Of a DNA stretch of 32,748 bases, positions 27,262 through 32,748 are shown piece by piece. The notes beneath the pieces were generated by a model. The model was not told the DNA's origin and searched no databases. It saw nothing but the letters and a program-made list of their open reading frames with translations. Origin of the DNA: Alphaproteobacteria bacterium (GTDB taxonomy: Bacteria; Pseudomonadota; Gammaproteobacteria; Burkholderiales; Burkholderiaceae_C); contig JASGCM010000026.1 in assembly GCA_030054175.1 (NCBI GenBank), positions 1 to 32,748 on the forward strand, written 5' to 3'. Made by a program: the position numbers and the translations under genes. Within the stretch, counting starts at the first letter, position 1; each line of letters starts with the position of its first letter.

Positions 27262-27292
27262 GAATTAGACTGTTCTGTGATCAGTCTAATTC
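27262..27292. promoter_or_regulatory. Perfect 11-bp inverted repeat upstream of lysR (probable operator)
   Basis: GAATTAGACTG and CAGTCTAATTC are exact reverse complements separated by 9 bp (27262-27272 and 27282-27292). The inner part holds a T-N11-A core (27271-27283). It ends 11 bp before the lysR ATG, so binding would block or control lysR expression, the usual autoregulation of LysR proteins. Confidence 0.65.
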
Positions 27293-27740
27293 AAACATCT
27301 TTCTGGGCGGCTGGACCCTTAGTTGCCATGACTGACTTAATAGCGGTCGTTTGATGGCTTCATTGAATATTCCGCTTTGGGTCGGTTCCTGGCATTGGAT
27401 GCGTTGCCGCAATCATGTCCCGACACGCCCCGCCATCGGCAGACATAAAGCGTCAGCCTCTTTGAGAGTGGGTTTTCCCATAAATAAACGGAACCCAATC
27501 TCATGCGTAAACATCGTCTATGTTCGCTGAAATTAGCCCTATTTCTTGGGTGCCATCACCCCCAACCTCATGTTCATTTCTGAAGGGTTGATCGGTGGAA
27601 CTAACCATTTCAGTTATGTAGAAGTGCGTGCAGCAAGGTTTATTGGTGTCCTAAAGGGCAGATTTCAGCTTCAATTCGATAATTGCATGTGCTTGTGATG
27701 AGTGCGTGAAGGCGACAGCGATGATTTTTGGCGCTTTGGG
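27293..27740. other. Gene-free stretch in the island
   Basis: No convincing coding frame, RNA or hairpin could be recognised. The frames present are short and show no protein-like composition. It may be decayed sequence or leader DNA between the lysR operator and the right end iterons. Confidence 0.4.
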
Positions 27741-27803
27741 TGTCGGCAAATGGCGGTTTTGAAAAGCCCGACACAAACCGACAAGACCCGACACCAGAAA
27801 CCG
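27741..27803. repeat. Right-end iteron array, inward pointing
   Basis: On the minus strand three decamers run without gap from 27793 to 27764: TGTCGGGTCT, TGTCGGTTTG and TGTCGGGCTT, with a weaker fourth (CGGTTTCTGG) outside. On the plus strand two more lie at 27741-27760 (TGTCGGCAAA and TGGCGGTTTT). The unit and the 10-bp period are those of the left array, in opposite orientation. The array ends about 50 bp before the right attachment-like core. Confidence 0.65.
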
Positions 27804-27850
27804 CTAAGCGTCGTGGTCTCTGAGAGCCTTTCATTGGAAGGTCCTTACCT

Positions 27851-27860
27851 GGCCACCAAA
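27851..27860. repeat. Right attachment-site core
   Basis: GGCCACCAAA, identical to the last eight bases of tRNA-Phe and the two bases after it. It is followed directly by a terminator of the kind expected behind a tRNA gene. Confidence 0.5.
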
Positions 27861-27866
27861 ATCAAG

Positions 27867-27900
27867 CGCCCAACTGTTCTCAGTTGGGCGTTTTCGTTTT
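27867..27900 (+). terminator. Orphan Rho-independent terminator, probably displaced from tRNA-Phe
   Basis: A perfect 10-bp stem CGCCCAACTG / CAGTTGGGCG closes a TTCT loop and is followed by TTTTCGTTTT. There is no plus-strand gene upstream for 6 kb except tRNA-Phe. It lies 6 bp after the CCACCAAAA that mimics a tRNA end, so it most simply is the original terminator of the tRNA gene. Confidence 0.88.
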
Positions 27901-28052
27901 GGCGACCGCAAGATGGTGCGGGGTCCGGCGCGATTCTGCGTGTGCCATGCCCCTCCTGCATCCGAGCCGGTAACGCCCCCCAAATCTCATACTCCGCTCT
28001 CTCTTCTCACAAAACTTCTGCGAACACTGACGAAGTGGCACACGCAGAACGC

Positions 28053-28086
28053 CTTATGCGGCAATGACTTATGCGTGTGTCGCATA
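28053..28086. repeat. TATGCG half-site cluster
   Basis: CTTATGCG occurs twice (28053-28060 and 28068-28075), and the second forms a perfect inverted repeat TATGCG-TGTGT-CGCATA (28070-28086). The flanks add an ACACGCA / TGCGTGT pair. It lies downstream of the minus-strand gene ending at 28176. It could be a recombinase core or an operator. Farther on, 27901-28175 has no convincing gene. Confidence 0.4.
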
Positions 28087-28175
28087 CGAAGGTTTTGCGT
28101 TCGACTTGCTGAGGCAAACCATGTAGTTTGTATGTTGTCACACACAACGCGTTGAGAAAGTGCCCGAAAAAGTAG

Positions 28176-29120
28176 TCACTCCGCAGCGCAAGGCAACGCG
28201 TAGAGACCTTGCCGCTGCTGAGTGACCACCAACTTTTTATAAGCCATCAACGGAAGGTCAGCTCCAGCTTTTCCCTTGTCACGTGACTTCACCTTGAACA
28301 CATCGATCGGTTTGTCGCTTTGCAAACCGGCGCGCTCCATGATTCGCTCGGCTCGCATGGGCTCACCCTTGAACGACCAAAGCGATCCAAAAACGGAGGC
28401 CTGAGCCTCGGTGAGGTTGATGTGGCCAAGCTCTGGTAACAGCACCGAACGGAAGTCCTTAGCAAAGGGGCCGTAAACCGGTTTAGCGGGCTCACGTTGC
28501 GTTTCTGCCGGGTGATGACCTTGCGGGGCAAGAAATGAGATTCCGCCGCCGTAAAAGGCGAAGCGCTCCTGAAGTGGCAGCCAATCAATGTCGGCGGCAA
28601 ATGGGTGTGCGATCTGGTCGATCGGTTTGGGCGTGATCACCCGCAATCGAGAGGCGTTGACTCGCAGAGCATCGAGGGTCGCAGGTGCGTGAACCAGGCC
28701 GGACAAGTTGCGAGCCAGAATGACGGGCCCTTGTCGTGCATCGCCTAGTCGCCAGACGTCAGGACTGATTTGATCGATGCCATCGCGGCTGTTGATCTCC
28801 ATTGCCATGCGCAACTTCTGACGCAACCAATCCTCGTTGAGCGTGACGGCTACCAAGTCCTGTGGATCAAGTCGGATCGGACCGCATTCCGGGCATTGGC
28901 AAAGTCGGCCTCCCTTGCCATCAGCAACGACCTGCCCCCGATGCAAGTTGCAATATGGGCAAAGTGCGTATTGCTGATTGACGGCGGCAGGCTTTATAGC
29001 GGAGCCCAGTAGTGAGCACGCCGCAAGCTCGTTCGAAGACAGCGCGTACCGAAATACGGGCGTTCCCTCAGCGAACAAGCGGCACACCAATGACCATGCG
29101 TGATGCGAAGTCACGCTCAC
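28176..29120 (-). CDS. Unknown protein: zinc ribbon plus C-terminal winged helix
   Basis: A 314-residue protein not recognised as a named family. A zinc ribbon is visible: Cys54-x2-Cys57 (CPYC) and Cys76-x2-Cys79 (CPEC), 18 residues apart. The C-terminus (about 230-310: INLTEAQASVFGSLWSF, MRAERIMERAGL, YKKLVVTQQRQGLYALP) looks like a winged helix with a final beta hairpin, as in DNA-binding effector domains. No catalytic motif was found in between. It starts with GTG, whose bases overlap the stop of the 414-residue gene upstream (GTGA), so the two are translated as a pair. It could be a nucleic-acid-binding subunit. Confidence 0.7.
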   Translation of the reverse strand: MSVTSHHAWSLVCRLFAEGTPVFRYALSSNELAACSLLGSAIKPAAVNQQYALCPYCNLHRGQVVADGKGGRLCQCPECGPIRLDPQDLVAVTLNEDWLRQKLRMAMEINSRDGIDQISPDVWRLGDARQGPVILARNLSGLVHAPATLDALRVNASRLRVITPKPIDQIAHPFAADIDWLPLQERFAFYGGGISFLAPQGHHPAETQREPAKPVYGPFAKDFRSVLLPELGHINLTEAQASVFGSLWSFKGEPMRAERIMERAGLQSDKPIDVFKVKSRDKGKAGADLPLMAYKKLVVTQQRQGLYALPCAAE

Positions 29121-30361
29121 TCCTGGAACGCCGGTTCGGACTGAAATGCATCTTCGCCGGGTTGCTGCTCGTTGGCGCTGAGCGTTTGACCCGCATTGAG
29201 GATGCCAAGGGCCACAAGGTAGCCCTCCAGTTGAGCTTGCATCTTGGCGTCGAACTTGTGAAGGTTCAGTCGCCCTTTACGGGTGATCTCGATGGTGATG
29301 ACCTTCGATCGCATCTTGCCCGGCTCAGGGGGATAGTACAGATTGATGTGCGCCGAGTTGATCTGCCAGTTCCGCTTGAGCGGGTTTTCGCTGGGAAATG
29401 CTTCGGCGATCAACTCGGTGACGCACTGTTGGTCGCTTGATGCTGTCGCGGTGCATTCGATTTTGAGATCACCATGTGGACTGAGCAGGGACAGCGTTTT
29501 GACCTGGACGGCCATGAAGCCGTCGGTCGTCAAAGCTTGGGGGACATCGAAACCCAGTCGGAGTGCGGACAGATCAAGGGTGGGCGGTTTGATGCGGTGA
29601 GCATCCACCTTGACGCCCAGCAGATGTTCGGAGAAGGCCTCGAGCAGCATGTTGTGGTACTTGACTCCGCCTTTGACCAGTGTGCGGGCAACACCAGTCT
29701 TGGCCGAATACTCCAGCACCATGTGAATGTTGGGATTGCCGACGCGGCGAGTCAGGTTCGAGCCTTCGAACTCGAGGCGCAACATCGCCAGGTCCTTCAC
29801 ATGAACAGTCAACAGGTAGACATCCGGGGAGCGCTCTAGGACATAAGCCACGCTGCCGTCACCGCACTGCAACTCCCGCTGGTAGAACGCGGAGATGGCC
29901 TGCCGCATTCCGAGCAAGGCTGCTTCAGAAGTGTCGGGCATGCGTTTCACCCCAAGGTCATTCTGTTGGGCCTGTGATCCATGGCGTTCGAAGAAGTCAA
30001 CGTCCCCTGCCAGGTCAAAGAGTGCGGGGTGATTCACATACAACCAGAACGAACGATGAATGTCGCTTTGGCTGGCGACCAGTCCCATCAAGGCTGCGCC
30101 ATCTTGCTTGGCCACCTGAAACATCGCTTGTTTGCCCGCCGCATCCCCGAGTCCAACGCTTGCCATGAGCTTGGCAATGAGTTCGTCGCGTGCGATTTCG
30201 TCAGGCCACGCCCGGATGGCCTCGATTACCGTCCGGGTGACCTCTTGGCCGTCCGACCATGAAAGGTCGGGAGGCAAAGGCAGCCCGCTGGTGGTCAGGA
30301 AATTCTGCAAAGTGGTGTCTACGGGCAGCTCCAGCAGCACATCGACAAAGGTTTTTTTCAT
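29117..30361 (-). CDS. Unknown 414-residue protein
   Basis: Not recognised. It has no signal peptide, membrane segment or cysteine motif. It is a soluble protein of mixed alpha/beta appearance, with an acidic C-terminal tail (ANEQQPGEDAFQ) after a basic segment (KVITIEITRKGRLNLHKFDAKMQAQLEGYL). The start ATG at 30361 has AAGGA 8 bp upstream. Its stop overlaps the zinc-ribbon gene's start. It is divergent from the XRE-peptidase operon across 217 bp, so the two sides could share a control region. Function is left open. Confidence 0.7.
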   Translation of the reverse strand: MKKTFVDVLLELPVDTTLQNFLTTSGLPLPPDLSWSDGQEVTRTVIEAIRAWPDEIARDELIAKLMASVGLGDAAGKQAMFQVAKQDGAALMGLVASQSDIHRSFWLYVNHPALFDLAGDVDFFERHGSQAQQNDLGVKRMPDTSEAALLGMRQAISAFYQRELQCGDGSVAYVLERSPDVYLLTVHVKDLAMLRLEFEGSNLTRRVGNPNIHMVLEYSAKTGVARTLVKGGVKYHNMLLEAFSEHLLGVKVDAHRIKPPTLDLSALRLGFDVPQALTTDGFMAVQVKTLSLLSPHGDLKIECTATASSDQQCVTELIAEAFPSENPLKRNWQINSAHINLYYPPEPGKMRSKVITIEITRKGRLNLHKFDAKMQAQLEGYLVALGILNAGQTLSANEQQPGEDAFQSEPAFQE

Positions 30362-30578
30362 CTTCTTGGTCCTTATGAAATGTCGGTGGTCTGCGTACAG
30401 GGGATGCTGGCGCTGGCCGACGGGTGGTAAACAAATATCCCATCAAAGTAAAGTGGCGAGATACAGCGTAATTGTGTCCCGCTTATTTCCGCTTGTCAAA
30501 CCACGTAGAACATCCGGGTAAATGGTGTATCTTGGTGCTATACTTTTAGGCTGACTTGATTCAGACAGGAGCTTTGCC
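30362..30578. promoter_or_regulatory. Divergent control region between the unknown pair and the XRE operon
   Basis: The XRE side has a -10 TATACT at 30539-30544 and a strong AGGAG at 30567-30571. The heptamer TGTATCT occurs on the plus strand at 30526-30532, just upstream of this -10, and in inverted form (AGATACA) at 30459-30465, toward the other gene. A repressor binding both copies could govern both transcripts. The repeat is short, so the operator call is tentative. Confidence 0.4.
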
Positions 30579-30926
30579 ATGGCATCGACCTTAGGAGCGC
30601 GTTTACGGCGTTTACGAGAGGCCAAAAAGCTGACGTTGCAGCAGGTAGCCGATGCAGTTGGCTGCACCAAGGCATACATCTGGGAACTGGAAATGAAAGA
30701 GGGGCAGCGCCCTTCTGCCGAGCGGATTCATCTGCTGGCCAAGGTTCTGGGGGTCACGATGGAGGACCTCATGAATGAATCAAACGAGCAGGTTCCCCAG
30801 GCCTCCGTTGAAGATGTGGCGTTCTTTCGCCAATACGCTGGCATGACGGAAGAGGAGAAGCTGCGCTACCAGCAGGCCCTCAAGCTGATGTTCCCGACTG
30901 CGGGGCAAGAGGAATCCAAAAGTTGA
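30579..30926 (+). CDS. XRE-family helix-turn-helix regulator
   Basis: A 115-residue protein. The helix-turn-helix of the Cro/C1 type covers about residues 6-62 (LGARLRRLREAKKLTLQQVADAVGCTKAYIWELE, then RPSAERIHLLAKVLGVTMEDLM). The C-terminal part is a short helical region (FFRQYAGMTEEEKLRYQQALKLMF), perhaps for dimerisation or recognition by the peptidase. Its stop overlaps the peptidase start (TTGA). XRE repressors paired with ImmA/IrrE peptidases are cut or removed to release their target genes, as ImmR/ImmA and DdrO/IrrE do. Confidence 0.88.
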   Translation: MASTLGARLRRLREAKKLTLQQVADAVGCTKAYIWELEMKEGQRPSAERIHLLAKVLGVTMEDLMNESNEQVPQASVEDVAFFRQYAGMTEEEKLRYQQALKLMFPTAGQEESKS

Positions 30927-31846
30927 GTGACAGCGCTCAACTGACGCCGAGCAAGGCTGCCAACACAATCCTGCGATGGATGCGTATGGCCAGTGGGGAG
31001 ACGGCTGCGTACACCGATCTCGACATGGTTCGAGAGGGGCTGCCAGGCACTCCCTACGGAGAAGGCGTCAAGATCATCAAGCCCCCCATGGCATCTCCAG
31101 TGAGAAGCTCAGAGGGAATGCTGGTGTGCAACCCGAACGATTCAACCGAGTGGGGTATCTTCGTTAATGAGGATGCCAGCCCTGAACGTCGTCGTTTCAC
31201 GATTGCACACGAGCTGGGTCATTTTGTCCTCCACAGAGCCAAGCGGCGCACGTTCAACTGCGACAAAGCGGCGGTGCATTTGAGTCTGGAATCAGCCGGA
31301 CTGATTGAGCGTGAGGCCGATGATTTCGCAAGCAACCTTCTGATGCCAGGGGATGTACTGCGTGAGCGCATTACGAGTCAAGACATCGACTTGCACTTGC
31401 TCAGTGGCTTGGCCAAATCATTCGGTGTGTCTTTCGAGGCCTTGTGTATCCGCTTCATCAAGTACACAGACAAACGGGCCATCTTGCTGCACTGGGACAA
31501 CGGGTTCCTCAAATATGAATGGCGCAGCAGGAGTGCTGTGCTGAGCAATGCACGAATTCGTAGGCTGAGCGACCCAGTGGAGCCGTTGCGGGACACCGTA
31601 GCTGCCGATCCAAGCATCGCCCAGGAGTGGACTGGAATTGAGATGTCTGCTGCTGTCTGGTGCGTTGGGGAGCAGCCGTCCATAAAGCTTCAAGAGTTCA
31701 AGCACAGCTATGGCGTGCGTGATCGTGTGCTAACGCTGCTTCTGCTTGAGAGCGACCCGCCGAGATCATGGGATCGGTCATGGCAAGATGAAGAAGTGTC
31801 GGACAGCTTTGATCAGCTTGGTTCGCGCGGTAACCTAAGCCAATGA
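30923..31846 (+). CDS. ImmA/IrrE family metallopeptidase
   Basis: A 307-residue protein with the zinc peptidase motif HELGH (residues 96-100, within RRFTIAHELGHFVLH) and the third ligand Glu131 in READDFASNLLMP, as in ImmA and IrrE. The flanking NPNDSTEWGIFVNEDASPERRRF segment is typical too. The C-terminal third (about 190-300) is extra and unassigned and may sense a signal. The start is TTG at 30923, overlapping the XRE stop by TTGA, with a GAGGA site upstream; it could be a slightly later start. In known pairs this peptidase cleaves the cognate XRE repressor. Confidence 0.88.
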   Translation: MSDSAQLTPSKAANTILRWMRMASGETAAYTDLDMVREGLPGTPYGEGVKIIKPPMASPVRSSEGMLVCNPNDSTEWGIFVNEDASPERRRFTIAHELGHFVLHRAKRRTFNCDKAAVHLSLESAGLIEREADDFASNLLMPGDVLRERITSQDIDLHLLSGLAKSFGVSFEALCIRFIKYTDKRAILLHWDNGFLKYEWRSRSAVLSNARIRRLSDPVEPLRDTVAADPSIAQEWTGIEMSAAVWCVGEQPSIKLQEFKHSYGVRDRVLTLLLLESDPPRSWDRSWQDEEVSDSFDQLGSRGNLSQ

Positions 31847-31866
31847 AGGCGAGGATCAGATAAAGC

Positions 31867-32700
31867 ATGTTCGGTGCCATCAAGACCTTCATCAGAAACT
31901 CCCGCATCAAGATTGATTACCCCCGGTATGAGCGTGAGCAGCACGCGCTTCATGTGGCGCAGGCCGATCGTCGGTTCGATGCCAGTCAACTCAACAAAGA
32001 GATCGCACAGATCAGACAGCAGGCCACTGCAGTTGGGGACCAGCGCTTCGGATCTGATCTCTCATCTTTGGGGCAGCAGGTTGCCGCCACTGCGAATGAG
32101 CTGCGTAAAGACCGCCAACTATTGTCGATCTTTGAGCGGAACTACAAGGTCGAGCTTGATGCACTTTACTCACAGAAAACCCAATTGTTCGAGGAAAAAG
32201 AGGGTCTGCTGGCCGATGCGCGAGCCATAAAGGCGGAGCGCTCTGGCGCTCATGATGATCTTCAAGAGGCCTATGAGGATCTTGAAGATGCGAAAAGCGA
32301 TGTCGATCGCTGGTATTCGAAGTCAGAGCGAACGCCATTGCTGTTCGGCAACAGTGGCAAAAAACTACCCAAGCATTCACTCTTTGGCCAGAGCCATGGT
32401 GATCTGGCTTCGGCCAAGTATCGCCGTGGAGAGGCAGTGAGCGATATTGGAGATAGCAAGCGAAGGCTAGCTGACATCAAGGCCAGACAGGCAACTATCC
32501 GACAGGCGATTGATCGGAACTATGCCGAAATCGTTTCAGTCGTGGAGAAGATTGGTGCCGTTAAAAAAGACCGCCAACATATGTACGACCTAAAAAAAGA
32601 AGGCGTTGACCCCTCCGTCTTACGCACTACGATACAAACAACCCAGACAACCTTGACGGACTTGGAGATGAAGTTGCGCAGCATAGATAACCAGTGTTGA
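31867..32700 (+). CDS. Coiled-coil protein of unknown function
   Basis: A 277-residue, highly charged protein rich in Lys, Glu, Gln, Asp and Arg with long helices: about 20-145 (YEREQHALHVAQADRRF, then QVAATANELRKDRQLL) and 185-275, broken by a glycine/serine-rich segment near 150-175 (LFGNSGKKLPKHSLFGQSHG). No signal peptide or membrane segment, and no family recognised; it resembles a structural or adaptor protein more than an enzyme. It follows the peptidase gene by 20 bp in the same direction, so it is probably expressed with it. The stop at 32698-32700 is followed by 48 bases with no visible feature. Confidence 0.75.
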   Translation: MFGAIKTFIRNSRIKIDYPRYEREQHALHVAQADRRFDASQLNKEIAQIRQQATAVGDQRFGSDLSSLGQQVAATANELRKDRQLLSIFERNYKVELDALYSQKTQLFEEKEGLLADARAIKAERSGAHDDLQEAYEDLEDAKSDVDRWYSKSERTPLLFGNSGKKLPKHSLFGQSHGDLASAKYRRGEAVSDIGDSKRRLADIKARQATIRQAIDRNYAEIVSVVEKIGAVKKDRQHMYDLKKEGVDPSVLRTTIQTTQTTLTDLEMKLRSIDNQC

Positions 32701-32748
32701 ATCACAACCAAATCTGAGCCAATTTCCGAGCTTTACACGTTGAAAATT

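Larger units (their letters stand above)
21794..27860. mobile_element. Putative tRNA-Phe genomic island carrying a catabolic operon
   Basis: The segment lies between two copies of GGCCACCAAA. Inside each end is an inward-pointing array of 10-bp-period TGTCGG repeats. Contents are an AlpA/excisionase-like protein and an operon for CoA-dependent breakdown of an organic acid with its LysR regulator. The base composition is visibly more A/T-rich in its intergenic parts than the core. No integrase gene is present, so the island may be a remnant, may use an integrase supplied from elsewhere, or may be part of a larger element extending past the window. Borders are inferred. Confidence 0.5.

Noticed and set aside
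27702..28067. 121-codon frame running through the right iterons, attachment core and terminator
   Set aside because: It crosses a strong terminator hairpin and repeat DNA and has no ribosome binding site or known similarity.

Overview
The window looks like a chromosome segment from a betaproteobacterium of the Burkholderiales, most likely a Comamonadaceae-type organism. Grounds: the gene families (hpf-ptsN-hprK cluster, the proteobacterial/T. ferrooxidans-type GshA next to kup and gshB, malate synthase G, a Bug-type solute receptor) and the order dapB-leuS-lptE-holA. This is a judgement from family resemblance; no database was searched.

Positions 1-21,800 are a compact, GC-rich core. The end of the str ribosomal operon (tuf end, rpsJ) closes with a strong bidirectional terminator facing corA. 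Then come nitrogen-PTS and ribosome hibernation genes (hpf, ptsN, hprK), the envelope lipoprotein bamE with dapB, then leuS-lptE-holA, proA, and a tight gshA-kup-gshB operon that joins glutathione synthesis to potassium uptake. On the minus strand, glcB is followed by a tiny cysteine-rich CWC protein and a class II glutamine amidotransferase. A SLAC1/TehA-like membrane protein is divergent from psd, and psd overlaps the 3' end of amn. A tRNA-Phe(GAA) gene closes the core.

Positions 21,800-27,860 look like a roughly 6 kb island in the 3' end of tRNA-Phe. The tRNA end and a site at 27,851 share a 10-bp core, GGCCACCAAA. A strong terminator without a gene follows the second copy, as if the tRNA's own terminator had been pushed 6 kb away. 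Just inside each end lies an array of 10-bp-period TGTCGG iterons that point inward. The island carries an AlpA/excisionase-like DNA-binding protein and a catabolic operon on the minus strand: LysR regulator, CaiB/BaiF CoA-transferase, HMG-CoA-lyase-like enzyme, VOC protein and Bug periplasmic receptor. Together they suggest uptake, CoA activation and retro-aldol cleavage of a branched hydroxy-dicarboxylate such as 3-hydroxy-3-methylglutarate. No integrase is visible.

Positions 28,176-32,700 hold a second accessory block. Two overlapping minus-strand genes of unknown function (a zinc-ribbon plus winged-helix protein and a 414-residue protein) are divergent from an XRE regulator, an ImmA/IrrE-type metallopeptidase and a coiled-coil protein. 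The XRE-peptidase pair resembles known protease-cleaved-repressor switches, so the whole looks like an inducible stress, defence or mobile-element module. I do not recognise it as a named system, and it is the best candidate here for something undescribed.
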